Part shown: positions 17,581-27,196 of the stretch, piece by piece | How the letters are laid out: each line of letters begins with the position of its first letter | Numbering within the stretch: the stretch's first letter is position 1 | NCBI RefSeq assembly: GCF_003710915.1 | Contig: NZ_RHHR01000036.1 | Coordinates: forward strand, 1-64,000 | DNA from: Brevibacillus invocatus | GTDB taxonomy: Bacteria; Bacillota; Bacilli; Brevibacillales; Brevibacillaceae | Length of the DNA stretch: 64,000 nucleotides | Direction: 5' to 3' | Translations under genes and position numbers: made by a program | The notes under the pieces: model-generated | The model's database searches: none | Seen by the model: the letters and a program-made list of their open reading frames with translations, nothing else | What the model was told of the DNA's origin: nothing

Positions 17581-18846
17581 ATGAAAGTTGTTACCGAGGT
17601 ACAGAACCCATTACAGGTGTTTGCGCAAATGGAGTCGGAGGTTAGGAGCTACTGCCGTCATTTTCCGGTCGTTTTTGCCAAGGCGAGCGGGCATACGATC
17701 TGGGATGCCGCTGGAAGAGACTATATTGACTTTTTTGCAGGCGCAGGTGCGCTGAACTATGGGCACAACAACCCGGTGATCAAGGAAAAATTGATCGAGT
17801 ATCTCACAAAGGATGGACTGACACACAGTCTGGATATGGCGACAGAAGCCAAGGAAGCCTTGCTGCAACGGTTTGACGAAGTGATTTTGGCACCGCGTGG
17901 CCTGCGCTACAAGGTCATGTTCCCTGGACCGACGGGCACCAACAGTGTAGAGGCAGCGTTGAAGCTGGCACGCAAGGTGACCGGAAGACATACGATTCTG
18001 AGCTTTACCAATGGATTCCACGGCATGACGATCGGCTCCTTGTCGGTGACGGGCAACCGCACCAAGCGCGAGGGGGCGGGAATGCCGTTGACCCATACGC
18101 TATCTCTTCCCTACGACCAGTACATGGGAGACGCGATGGATACCGCCGCGTACATCGAACGGCTACTCGAAGACGGTGGCAGCGGACTTTCTCTCCCCGC
18201 AGCTATCCGTGCGCAGGCAGAAATAGTGCCGCGCGTAGATCCGGTCGTGTATCGAAATGAAAGCACGAGCAGCGGTCCTCTGTCTGCCGAGCAGCTTTCC
18301 TTCTATGAGAAAAACGGCTATTTGAATCTGGCAGGTTTTTTCGCTCCCGTAGAGGTTCAGTATTTTCGCGACGAGATGAAGCGGCTGTGGGAGGAGAATT
18401 CCCGTTCCGATCGCAAGGAAGTGATTCAGGAGCCGGAATCGAAAGAGGTGCGTTCCATATTCGCTGTTCATCGGGACAACGAGGTTTTCCGACAGCTGTC
18501 GCGTGATCCTCGCCTGATCGCGATGATCGAGCAAATTCTGGGCAGCGCGGTCTACCTCCATCAGTCGCGGATCAATTACAAAAAGGGCTTTACCGGCAAA
18601 GAGTTTTACTGGCATTCCGATTTTGAGACCTGGCATGTAGAGGATGGCATGCCGAGGATGCGTGCGCTCAGTTGCTCGATCTCACTGGAAGATAATGTTC
18701 ATTACAATGGCCCACTGCTGCTCCTGCCTGGATCGCCTTTGCCACGCAGCAACGTGTTTATGGTGTACAACAGTGTGGAAAACAGGCTGGTAGCTCCATT
18801 CTCGGGTCAACAGCCGCGACCTGACTATATTGCGACGAGAGAATAG
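17581..18846 (+). pseudogene. In-frame ectB-ectD chimera (relic of ectB, ectC, ectD)
   Basis: A 421-codon open frame behind AAGGAGG. Residues 1 to about 207 are the N-terminal half of EctB, the PLP-dependent diaminobutyrate aminotransferase ([34 protein letters not shown]). It breaks at LSLPAAI, before the PLP lysine. It joins directly to EctD, the ectoine hydroxylase, from near its N-terminus ([11 protein letters not shown]). The EctD iron motif HSDFETWH is present, but a second in-frame deletion at [15 protein letters not shown] removes about 75 residues with the second iron histidine. ectC is gone entirely. Both activities are presumably lost although the frame is open, so a chimeric protein could still be made. 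Confidence 0.85.
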
Positions 18847-18857
18847 GGAGGCGACAC

Positions 18858-19304
18858 ATGGCACTTGTGGTACAAAAATATGGAGGCACGTCTGTGGCAT
18901 CTGTAGACCGAATACGCAAGGTGGCCGCTCGAATCTTGCTTACCGAGGAAAAGCACCAACACATGGTGGTCGTCTTGTCAGCAATGGGAAATACGACAGA
19001 TACGTTGAAAAAGATGGCAGCCCAGCTCGACGAAGAGCCTACTGGTCGGGAATGGGATATGCTGGCCAGCACAGGCGAGCAGGTGTCGATCGCCTTGCTA
19101 GCCATGGCTTTGCGCCAAAAAGGCTGCGACGCGATTTCGCTGACAGGCTGGCAGGCGGGCATTCGCACCGAGTCGACACACTCGGATGCACGCATCGAGC
19201 ACATCGACCCGATGCCGATCAGAAAGCATCTGGATGAAGGCAAGGTCGTCGTTGTCGCAGGGCATGCTCCCTGTGTGTCAAGATGCAGGGGGCTTACTTT
19301 GTAA
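18858..19304 (+). pseudogene. Truncated ectoine-cluster aspartokinase
   Basis: A 148-codon N-terminal fragment of an aspartate kinase: VQKYGGTSVASVDRIRKVA, VVVLSAMGNTTDTL, STGEQVSIALLAMAL and the family stretch LTGWQAGI. Similarity ends abruptly at KVVVVAG, where FQG is expected, and the frame closes 13 codons later. A full enzyme is at least 400 residues. Such kinases (ask_ect) often close ectABCD operons and supply aspartyl phosphate, so this belongs to the same decayed cluster. Confidence 0.85.
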
Positions 19305-19326
19305 GAAATAATCTAAATTTTTAGTA

Positions 19327-19511
19327 TTGACACGATAGTTATGAAAAATTTAAAATAAAATCATAATAAAAAATAAACTTTGTTTTGTATATGAAACATT
19401 GTACGATATGAATGGATGCGAAAGAATGGGCAAAGCCGCGAAAAATGGCCTTTGGTATTGGCGCTTCTTTTTTTTTAGTCAATTTCGGAAACATTGTTTT
19501 ATATTTAAAAC
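19327..19511 (+). promoter_or_regulatory. Promoter and two palindromic operators of the aromatic operon
   Basis: TTGACA (19327-19332), an 18-bp spacer and TAAAAT (19351-19356). Two palindromes lie downstream: GTTTTGTATATGAAAC (19382-19397) and GTTTTATATTTAAAAC (19496-19511). The same GTTTT-N6-AAAC form recurs downstream of the promoters at 31292 and 34957. The intergenic stretch 19305-19573 is AT-rich and holds nothing else recognisable. Confidence 0.75.
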
Positions 19512-19573
19512 ACAAAAAATGCACCGTTGTCTCATCCGTTCCAAACACACTATTACTTACGAGGTGATTTCCT

Positions 19574-20491
19574 ATGCTGGGCATTACCCATTTGCGCCAC
19601 ATCAGCTTGTTTACACCAGTGCTGAAAGAACAGGCTGACTTCTATGAAAAGGTATGGGGACTGGATAAGCTGCAAGAAGACGAGAACAACGTCTATTTCC
19701 GCGGAGCAGGTTCTGAGAACCACATCTTGCATTTGCAAGCAGGAGAAAAACGCGGTCTGCACCACATGGCTTTTGGTGTCGTTGACAAGCATGCTGTTGA
19801 TTCTGCTGCGAAAAAATTGAAAGAACTGAATGTTCCAGTGATTCAGGAGCCTGGCTATTTGGATGAAGCAGGTGCTGGCTACGGTCTTCGTTTTCTCGAT
19901 CCAGAAGGAAGATGCATCGAGCTGTCCTGTTGGGTAGAGATTCACACGAAGGACTGGAGCAAGAAGAACGTAGATCCTATCAAATTGAACCATGTCGTGA
20001 TGAATACAAAAGACATCGACATGATCACTGAATTTTATACAACCGTTCTCGGCTTCAAAGTGACCGACTGGAGCGAGCATCAGATGGTATTCCTGCGTTG
20101 CAACAAAAACCATCACTCCCTCGCATTCAATCAGGACGTTCACGCTTCTGTAAACCACATCGCATACGAGGTAGAGAGCGTAGACGAAGTCATGCGCGGT
20201 ATCGGCAATGTGCGCAAAGCGGATGTTGAACCGATGTGGGGACCAGGACGTCACGGCCCAGGAAACAACGTATTCTGTTACTTCCGCGATCCAGCGGGAT
20301 ACGTGATGGAGTACACCTGCTACTTGACTACTGTAGAAGACGATGACAAGTGGCAAGCATTGGTATGGAAACGCGTTCCGCATCTGATGGACCAATGGGG
20401 AATTGCGGGACCACCACCTCCAGGAGCACGTGCTTCCATGCAGGGCGATCCAGACGAGGGCTGGGCGACCAAACTGGTGAAAAAAGACTAG
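19574..20491 (+). CDS. Type I extradiol ring-cleavage dioxygenase (VOC, BphC/XylE-like)
   Basis: A 305-residue, two-domain vicinal-oxygen-chelate enzyme. The catalytic C-terminal domain keeps the 2-His-1-carboxylate Fe(II) set: H140 (KLNHVV), H195 (SVNHIAYE) and E246 (YVMEYTCYL), with the N-terminal domain a structural copy. Such enzymes open catechols next to the hydroxyls. It is the first gene of a long operon behind a GAGGTGATTT ribosome site. The exact catechol is unknown; the neighbouring diol dehydrogenase and Rieske oxygenase would make it. Confidence 0.9.
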   Translation: MLGITHLRHISLFTPVLKEQADFYEKVWGLDKLQEDENNVYFRGAGSENHILHLQAGEKRGLHHMAFGVVDKHAVDSAAKKLKELNVPVIQEPGYLDEAGAGYGLRFLDPEGRCIELSCWVEIHTKDWSKKNVDPIKLNHVVMNTKDIDMITEFYTTVLGFKVTDWSEHQMVFLRCNKNHHSLAFNQDVHASVNHIAYEVESVDEVMRGIGNVRKADVEPMWGPGRHGPGNNVFCYFRDPAGYVMEYTCYLTTVEDDDKWQALVWKRVPHLMDQWGIAGPPPPGARASMQGDPDEGWATKLVKKD

Positions 20492-20533
20492 GAATGACAA
20501 CCAGCCAGTGCTGAATAAGGAGTGTTGAACAAG

Positions 20534-21325
20534 ATGGATCTGGGTCTGAAAAATAAAGTGGCGATTGTCATGGGCGGAACTTCAGGCGTCGGCTTGAAAA
20601 CGGCTGAGATGTTTCTGCAGGAAGGTGCTCGTGTAGCGATTTGCGGTCGTGACCAGCAAAGAATGGAAAGCGCGCGCGAGCATCTACTGCAATTCGCTCC
20701 TGCTGAGCAAGTGTTCGCTGCTACCTGTGATGTAACCAGTAAAGAAGATGTACAATCATTTGTCGACGGTGCAGCAGCCAGCTTCGGCCAGGTAGACATT
20801 CTCGTCAACGCTGCGGGTCAAAGCGTGATGGGCCACTTCTTCGACATCACCGATGAGCAATGGAGACAGCAAATTGATTTGAAATATTTCGCCATCATTT
20901 ACGCTGTGCACGCTGTTTATCCGCATCTGGTGAAGCAAGGTGGAGGCCGCATCATCAATATCAACGCTACGCTGGCAAAAGAACCGGAGCGTCACATGGT
21001 AGCGACAGCTGCTACACGTGCAGGTCTGTTGAACCTCAGCAAAACGCTGTCTCAGGAATTGGCGCCGGACAACATTACCGTCAACTCGGTAGCGCTTGGT
21101 CTGATCGCGACGGATCAATGGGAGCGCAGACGTTTGAAAAACGCTCCGGACATGGCTCCAGAAGAGTACTACAACGACTTGGCGAAAAAACGGAACATTC
21201 CGATGGGCCGCGTAGGTCAACCGGAAGAGGTAGCAGGTGCTATTCTTTACCTCGCTTCCGCTCAAGCCAGCTATACTTCAGGATCTACCATCGAGGTAGC
21301 GGGTGCTATCAGTAAAGCGCTCTAA
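20534..21325 (+). CDS. Short-chain dehydrogenase/reductase
   Basis: A 263-residue SDR with MGGTSGVG for cofactor binding and NAAGQ. The usual catalytic tyrosine motif YxxxK is replaced: the stretch around ATLAKEPERHMVATAATRAGLLNLSKTLSQELAP lacks Y-x-x-x-K (residue region about 150-183, A-T-A-A-T-R in its place). This is unusual and may mean a non-oxidoreductase role or a different catalytic base. The ATG at 20534 was chosen over GTG 20522, which overlaps the AAGGAG site. It is the second gene of the operon. Confidence 0.8.
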   Translation: MDLGLKNKVAIVMGGTSGVGLKTAEMFLQEGARVAICGRDQQRMESAREHLLQFAPAEQVFAATCDVTSKEDVQSFVDGAAASFGQVDILVNAAGQSVMGHFFDITDEQWRQQIDLKYFAIIYAVHAVYPHLVKQGGGRIININATLAKEPERHMVATAATRAGLLNLSKTLSQELAPDNITVNSVALGLIATDQWERRRLKNAPDMAPEEYYNDLAKKRNIPMGRVGQPEEVAGAILYLASAQASYTSGSTIEVAGAISKAL

Positions 21326-21353
21326 TAAAGAAAGGGTCTGAAAGGGGTACATC

Positions 21354-23039
21354 ATGACTACAAATGCGCAAATGGAATATACGGCAGCGGATGCGGTCGT
21401 AGCTGAACTTGTACGCGCCGGGGTTGAAGTGGTTTTCGGTGTCGTCAGTATTCACAACATGCCAATCTACGACGCACTCTTGCGCGAAGGAAGCATCCGG
21501 ATTGTCTGCTCTCGCGGTGAGAGCGGTGCTGCCAACATGGCAGATGGCTATGCGAGATCCACAGGTAAATTGGGTGTTGTCATCACAAGTACAGGTAGCG
21601 GTGCAGGAAATGCTGCAGGTTCCCTGGTGGAAGCTTGGGCAGCAGGTACGCCTGTCTTGCACCTGACTGGTGAAGTAGGCTCCAAATACTTGGGTACAGG
21701 CCGAGGCTACATCCACGAGTGTAAAGATCAGCTTTCCATGATGAAAGGCTGCTGTAAGGAAGCGTATCGCCTCCGCAAGCCAGAGCAAGCGGCTTCTGTC
21801 GTGCGCAACGCGATCCAGACAGCGCTTGCTGCTCCTGCAGGTCCAGTATCACTGGAAATCCCGATTGATTTCCAATCTGCAATCGTTCCACAAAGCAAAA
21901 TCGAAAACGTGCAAACATTGACCCATACTCCAGTAGCTCCAGTGATCCCGGCTGAAGTGATCGAAGCCCTGGCGAATTCCCGTCGTCCTGTGATCTGGGC
22001 GGGTGGCGGTGTCATTTCTGCGAACGCTTCCAAAGAACTGACCAAGCTGGCTGAATTGACTGGCGCGGCTGTCATCACCAGCCAATCCGGCAAAGGCTCC
22101 ATTTCGGAAGATCATCCGCAATGCATCGGTCACTTTGCGGCCTATGAAGCAGTGAAAGAGCTGTTGAAAAATTCCGACTTGCTCGTAAGCGTAGGCGTTC
22201 GCTTCCGCGGCAACGAGACAGCGAACTGGAAAGTAACAGCACCAGAAAACCACATCAGCATCGATGCGGATCTGAATGCGTTCAACCGCAACTACGAAGT
22301 AACACACGGCTTGCTGGGTGAAGCGAAGCCCATCCTGTCAGCCTTGAACGAAGCGCTGCAACAAAAAGGCTCTACACCTGATGCTGGTTATGTAGAAGAA
22401 GTAAAAGCGGTTCGCGAAAAAATTCGCGGAATCCTGCGTGACACATTGGGTCCATATGAAGCGATTGTCGATGGCATGCGCCGCGTATTGCCAAAAGACG
22501 CTATTCTGGTTCGTGACGTTACCGTTCCAGCGAACGTATGGGGCAGCCGTTTGTTCGAAATTTACGAGCCACGTACTTCGATCCATGCTTCCGGCGGCGG
22601 AATCGGACAAGGCTTGCCGACAGCGCTGGGTGCTCAAATGGGACAACTGGATCGCGTGGTTGTTCTGATGGCTGGTGACGGCGGCTACATGTTGAATGTA
22701 GGTGAAATGCCCGTAGCGGTTCAGGAAAACCTGCCATTGATCGTTCTGTTGTTTGACGATGCTGGTTATGGTGTACTGCGCAACATCCAGGATGCTGCAT
22801 ACGGTCGCCAAGTTGCCGTAGATCTGGTAAGTCCTGATTTCGTCATGCTGGCGAAGTCGATGGGGTATGAATCAAACCGCGTCGGTTCTCCAGATGAACT
22901 GGTGAACGAGCTGGAAGCAGCGGTAGCGCGTAGAAAGCCAACAATGATCGTCGTAGACATGAATGCGGTAGGTCCTATGGCTAAACCATTTGGTGGACCT
23001 CCAGGAGCGGCAGACGCGTTCAAGCCGAAAAAACTGTAA
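21354..23039 (+). CDS. Thiamine-diphosphate enzyme (acetolactate synthase/benzoylformate decarboxylase family)
   Basis: A 561-residue ThDP enzyme with three domains. The catalytic glutamate is in CSRGESGAANMADGYAR (about residue 52), a central Rossmann-like domain follows, and the ThDP/Mg site is in the C-terminal GDGGYMLNVGEM followed by LLFDDAGYG. Family members decarboxylate 2-oxo acids or ligate the resulting aldehyde. Being directly upstream of an aldehyde dehydrogenase, a decarboxylase making an aldehyde for oxidation is the simplest reading. The substrate is not known. Confidence 0.88.
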   Translation: MTTNAQMEYTAADAVVAELVRAGVEVVFGVVSIHNMPIYDALLREGSIRIVCSRGESGAANMADGYARSTGKLGVVITSTGSGAGNAAGSLVEAWAAGTPVLHLTGEVGSKYLGTGRGYIHECKDQLSMMKGCCKEAYRLRKPEQAASVVRNAIQTALAAPAGPVSLEIPIDFQSAIVPQSKIENVQTLTHTPVAPVIPAEVIEALANSRRPVIWAGGGVISANASKELTKLAELTGAAVITSQSGKGSISEDHPQCIGHFAAYEAVKELLKNSDLLVSVGVRFRGNETANWKVTAPENHISIDADLNAFNRNYEVTHGLLGEAKPILSALNEALQQKGSTPDAGYVEEVKAVREKIRGILRDTLGPYEAIVDGMRRVLPKDAILVRDVTVPANVWGSRLFEIYEPRTSIHASGGGIGQGLPTALGAQMGQLDRVVVLMAGDGGYMLNVGEMPVAVQENLPLIVLLFDDAGYGVLRNIQDAAYGRQVAVDLVSPDFVMLAKSMGYESNRVGSPDELVNELEAAVARRKPTMIVVDMNAVGPMAKPFGGPPGAADAFKPKKL

Positions 23040-23054
23040 GGAGGCCGAACAACC

Positions 23055-24500
23055 ATGACTAACGCATATCCGAGCATTTCCGGCCAATTTCTGATTAATG
23101 GTGAGTGGATCAAGGGGGGGAAGGTCACAGACGTGACCAACCCCGCCAACATTTCAGAAGTGGTTGGTCAGGTAGCTCTCTGTACAAAAGAAGATGTAAA
23201 ACAAGCGATCGATGCAGCTGAGCAAGCGTTTGCCGTTTGGGCTGGCACACCGGTTGAAAAAAGAGCGGAAATGGTCAAGGCAGCCTCTGAAAAATTGGCT
23301 GAAATCATCGAATCTACCGTGCCTCTCTTTGTTCGTGAAAACGGAAAGCCGCTGGTAGAAGCGAAAAAAGACATCATGCGCTGTGTAGAGATCATGAGCA
23401 AGGGCGCAGATGCGCTGCTTGAATTCTGGAAGACCGAAACGCTGCCAGGCGGACAAATGGTGCAAATCCGTCGTCGTCCGCGCGGTGTTACAGCCGTCAT
23501 CTCGCCTTGGAACTCGCCGATGATTCTCACCTTCAAACGCGTAATTCCAGCTGTATTGGCGGGGAACAGTGTCGTGGTCAAACCGGCAACAGACTGTCCG
23601 TTGACTGTTCTGGAAACGCTGAAGGTCGTAGCTGCCGTGTTGCCGCCAGGCGTGATCAATATCGTGACTGGTTCCGGAGCTATGGTGGGCGAGGTAGTAT
23701 GTACCGATCCTCGCGTTCGTACGATTGCTTTCACAGGAAGTACGGAGACAGGCAAGCAAATCATGAGCATGTCTGCAGGGACTGTGAAAAAGCTGTACAT
23801 GGAATTGGGCGGAAATGACCCAGCGATCATTCTCCAGGATGCTGTATTGGACGAAACCGCGATGCAACGCATTCGCATGGGAATCCTCCGTGCAGCTGGT
23901 CAAGTGTGCTCCGCTATCAAGCGGGTATACGTCCACGAATCTCGCTACGATGAATTCATGGAAAAGCTGAAGAAAGAATTTTCCCGCATGATTGTCGGAA
24001 ACGGCATTCAGCCAGACTCTATGATGGGACCCATCAACAACAAAGCGCAGTACGACTACGTAAAAGGCTTGATCGAGCGCACCAAAGAAGAAGGTGCTCA
24101 AGTAGAAACCCTCGGAAACAAGCTGGATGAAGAAACCTGGGACAAAGGCTACTTCATGCTTCCTTCGATCGCAACCGGCGTGACTCAATCGAGTGAACTG
24201 GTTCGAGCTGAGCAGTTTGGCCCGGTCATTCCGGTATTGAAGTTCTCCGATCTGGACGAAGTAATCGCGATGGCGAACGATACCGAATTCGGCTTGCGTG
24301 CTTCCGTCTGGACTAGAGACCAGCAAAAGGCCGAGGAGCTTGCAGACCGCCTCGAAGCGGGTGCTGTATTCTTCAACAACCATACGATCTTCCAAGATCT
24401 TCACTATGATTTCCCAGGATTAAAAGAGAGTGGACTGAGTCGCGAAACCGAGTGGTGCAGCATTGATTTGTTTGCAGACAAGTACGGCTTTGCCAATTAA
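23055..24500 (+). CDS. NAD(P)-dependent aldehyde dehydrogenase
   Basis: A 481-residue ALDH. The signature parts are ISPWNSPMIL (oxyanion Asn), VVKPATDCPLT (cofactor), AFTGSTETGK, catalytic Glu in MELGGNDP and catalytic Cys in AAGQVCSAIKR. It starts 16 bases after the ThDP gene behind AAGGAGG, indicating tight co-expression and probably sequential reactions. Benzaldehyde or a semialdehyde from ring cleavage are plausible substrates; neither can be chosen from sequence. Confidence 0.9.
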   Translation: MTNAYPSISGQFLINGEWIKGGKVTDVTNPANISEVVGQVALCTKEDVKQAIDAAEQAFAVWAGTPVEKRAEMVKAASEKLAEIIESTVPLFVRENGKPLVEAKKDIMRCVEIMSKGADALLEFWKTETLPGGQMVQIRRRPRGVTAVISPWNSPMILTFKRVIPAVLAGNSVVVKPATDCPLTVLETLKVVAAVLPPGVINIVTGSGAMVGEVVCTDPRVRTIAFTGSTETGKQIMSMSAGTVKKLYMELGGNDPAIILQDAVLDETAMQRIRMGILRAAGQVCSAIKRVYVHESRYDEFMEKLKKEFSRMIVGNGIQPDSMMGPINNKAQYDYVKGLIERTKEEGAQVETLGNKLDEETWDKGYFMLPSIATGVTQSSELVRAEQFGPVIPVLKFSDLDEVIAMANDTEFGLRASVWTRDQQKAEELADRLEAGAVFFNNHTIFQDLHYDFPGLKESGLSRETEWCSIDLFADKYGFAN

Positions 24501-24553
24501 ATAGCTTTACGCCCACACTCAACTAGAGTCCATAACACCAGGAGGCGCAGATT

Positions 24554-25822
24554 ATGCTAAGCAAAAACATGCGATGGGTATACATTTCAATCCCTATTTT
24601 CTTCTTTTGGTTTTTTGGCCAGATAGATAAGCTTGGCATCTCTGTGATTCAGACCGATCCAGGGTTCCTGCAAGACATGGGACTTACAGGCCCTGACAAA
24701 AACGCGAAGATCGGTTTCATGACCTTTATATTTACGGTCTCCTATGCGTTGTCCAACCTGTTCTGGGGTGTGGTCATCGACAAGCTCGGTGCCCGAAAAA
24801 CAGCCATTCTAGGGTTGGTTGTGTGGGGAATCACGATGATCATGGCCGGTATGGCTACTTCTTATGAAATGTTCCTGGTATCCAGAATCATCCTGGGTAT
24901 TGGTGAAGGGATCATGATTCCGGTTTCAGGTAAGTTTATTGCGAACTGGTTTAACCGTAGAGAACTGGGGAGAGCGCAGGCATCCTGGTTGACTGGTAAC
25001 TATCTCGGACCTGCGCTTGGTGCACTTGCCTTGTCCATGTTGATTGCCAACTTCAACTGGCATTACTCCTTCTTCTTGCTGGCAGCGTGTAACCTTTTGA
25101 TCAACATTCCGATGTTCCTCTATCTCACACGTGAGACACCGGAAGAGCATCCACGCTTGAGCAAGGAAGAGCTGGCTTACATCCGCGAAGTCGATGTGAC
25201 AGCCAAAAAAGAAGAAGGTCAAAAGTTTACACAAGATTTTCGTTACTGGATGGTATGGGTGGGAATGCTGGCGTCGTCGTTCCTCTTCTTCGGTATCAGT
25301 ATTTGGCTGCCGACCTATTTGACGCAAGGTAAGGGCTTCGCTACAGAAGAAATGGCTGGAATCACTTCTCTGTCATGGGTGTTTGCTTTGGTTTTCGTTT
25401 TGCTTTGCGGTTTTCTGGCAGACAAAACAAAACGTCCTGCGATGCTTGCCACGATTCTGTTTGCTCTGTGCGCAGTCTGTCTGACTATTGCATTCAATTC
25501 GACAACTCCCATTGTTGCAGGTATTGCACTGGGGCTTGCCATGGGTACACAAGGTGGGGTTTTCCAACTCAGCAACCTGTTTATCGTGAAGTTCTCTACC
25601 CCTGAAACAGCGGGTCGAGCAGCAGGTCTGATGGGCTTTACTAACATCCTTGGTGGTTTTTCCAGCTACATCATGGGCTTCATGCGCGATTCAGCGGGTG
25701 GTGACTTCGGTCCTTCGATTATCATGCTGATTGTTGTGGCCCTCATCGGATTCCTGGCGTATATCACGACTTTGAAAAAGGAAGGCGCTGAGGTTCGCCT
25801 TTATGCGCAAGCCAATCTGTAA
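24554..25822 (+). CDS. MFS transporter, ACS family (aromatic/organic-anion symporter)
   Basis: A 422-residue, 12-helix permease of the anion:cation symporter group. The long amphipathic stretch after helix 1, SNLFWGVVIDKLGARKTAILG and SRIILGIGEGIMIPVSGKFIANWF are typical of phthalate, hexuronate and tartrate carriers. Location inside an aromatic-catabolic operon suggests proton-coupled uptake of the aromatic acid or of an intermediate. Confidence 0.88.
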   Translation: MLSKNMRWVYISIPIFFFWFFGQIDKLGISVIQTDPGFLQDMGLTGPDKNAKIGFMTFIFTVSYALSNLFWGVVIDKLGARKTAILGLVVWGITMIMAGMATSYEMFLVSRIILGIGEGIMIPVSGKFIANWFNRRELGRAQASWLTGNYLGPALGALALSMLIANFNWHYSFFLLAACNLLINIPMFLYLTRETPEEHPRLSKEELAYIREVDVTAKKEEGQKFTQDFRYWMVWVGMLASSFLFFGISIWLPTYLTQGKGFATEEMAGITSLSWVFALVFVLLCGFLADKTKRPAMLATILFALCAVCLTIAFNSTTPIVAGIALGLAMGTQGGVFQLSNLFIVKFSTPETAGRAAGLMGFTNILGGFSSYIMGFMRDSAGGDFGPSIIMLIVVALIGFLAYITTLKKEGAEVRLYAQANL

Positions 25823-25869
25823 TAAGGAAATGAAGAAAGACCAAAAGTTCGGAAATGGAGTGATCACGT

Positions 25870-27174
25870 ATGAACAAGCCAGAAGTGCTTCTTGACGAAA
25901 TGACCCGTGAAGAGACCCTTCAATATTTGAACGAAACTGTTCGGCCAGAAGAAGGAGTCATTCCAGCCTACATTTTGGCGGATCCAACCATCTACAAGCT
26001 GGAACATGAAAAGATCTTCATGAAAACGTGGGTTCTCCTCGGACATGAATCCGAGTTGTCCGAAAAAAATGACTATCTGACTCGTGATTTGGCCGGTTAC
26101 TCCGTCATTATTGCACGTGGACAGGATGACGAGATTCGCGCTTTCTACAACATGTGTACGCACCGCGGAATGAAGCTTTGCCGTGCTGACAAAGGCAACA
26201 AGGCGAACTTTACTTGTCCGTACCACGGTTTTAACTTCCGCAACAACGGTGAATTGATCGGTGTACCGCTGCAAAACGACATCTATGGTGGTCAACTCGA
26301 CAAGTCCACCATGAGCCTGAAAAAGGTAACCATTGCGACCTACAAAGGGTTGATCTTCGGTACCTGGAACGACAATCCGCAGCCATTGGAAGAATTCCTG
26401 GGCGATTATAAATGGTACATTGACATCGTATTTGGTCGTACCGAGATGGAAGTCGTTGGACCACCACAAAAATTCATCGTGCACTCCAACTGGAAGATCG
26501 GTTCTGACAACTTCGTCAGCGACTCCTACCACACCATGGTAACGCATGGTTCGATCGCGGCTCTCGGCATGGTTCCGAGCGCGACTTACTCCAAACGCGG
26601 CTACCAGGTGCACACAGAGAATGGTCACGGCTGCAACATCGGAATGCCGAACCCAGACTTCGCATTCCCGCCAAACCTGATGGACGAGTACAAAGCCAAT
26701 CTATCGGAAGCACAGTTCGAGATGATGTCCAATCTGAAAAACCTGATCGGAACCATCTTCCCGAATCTGTCGCTTCTGGTATCCCATACGAAAATCAAGG
26801 ATCAGCTGATCTCCAATACGACTATGCGTCTGTGGAAGCCGGTTGGACCTGACAAGATGGAAGTCATGACCTGGTTCATGGTAGAGAAAAACGCAACAGA
26901 AGACTGGAAACAACGCTCTCGTGAAGCGTATATCCTGACTTTCAGTCCATCCGGAATCTTCGAGCAGGATGACACAGAAGTATTTACGGATATTACAGCA
27001 GCTGCGAGCGGTACGATGCCATTCACGAAACAATTGACGTACAACTACACAATGGGAATGCATCGTGAACCATTGACAGACTTCCCGGGTCCTGGTGTGG
27101 CCTACACTGACAAGTTCTCTGAAGCTGGCTCCCGTAACTTTTACCGGTACTGGCTCGACCTGATGAACTCGTAA
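25870..27174 (+). CDS. Aromatic-ring-hydroxylating dioxygenase, alpha subunit (Rieske)
   Basis: A 434-residue oxygenase large subunit. The Rieske [2Fe-2S] ligands are C96, H98, C116 and H119 (CTH and CPYH). The bridging Asp lies at about 213 (GSDNF), the mononuclear iron site is D218-x2-H221-x4-H226 (SDSYHTMVTH), and the third carboxylate is probably in EQDDTEVF. The size and beta-subunit partner match biphenyl/naphthalene/phenylpropionate dioxygenases, which convert an arene to a cis-dihydrodiol. No ferredoxin or reductase gene is adjacent, so electron delivery must come from elsewhere. Confidence 0.93.
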   Translation: MNKPEVLLDEMTREETLQYLNETVRPEEGVIPAYILADPTIYKLEHEKIFMKTWVLLGHESELSEKNDYLTRDLAGYSVIIARGQDDEIRAFYNMCTHRGMKLCRADKGNKANFTCPYHGFNFRNNGELIGVPLQNDIYGGQLDKSTMSLKKVTIATYKGLIFGTWNDNPQPLEEFLGDYKWYIDIVFGRTEMEVVGPPQKFIVHSNWKIGSDNFVSDSYHTMVTHGSIAALGMVPSATYSKRGYQVHTENGHGCNIGMPNPDFAFPPNLMDEYKANLSEAQFEMMSNLKNLIGTIFPNLSLLVSHTKIKDQLISNTTMRLWKPVGPDKMEVMTWFMVEKNATEDWKQRSREAYILTFSPSGIFEQDDTEVFTDITAAASGTMPFTKQLTYNYTMGMHREPLTDFPGPGVAYTDKFSEAGSRNFYRYWLDLMNS

Positions 27175-27196
27175 TCTGTAGAGGAGGAAGAACACG

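Noticed and set aside
19305..19573. An additional small gene between the aspartokinase relic and the aromatic operon
   Set aside because: The region is very AT-rich, without a good ribosome site. Promoter and palindromes explain it.
23154..24404. Long antisense open frames opposite the aldehyde dehydrogenase and other genes
   Set aside because: They are frame shadows of well-recognised genes, without ribosome sites or family motifs.
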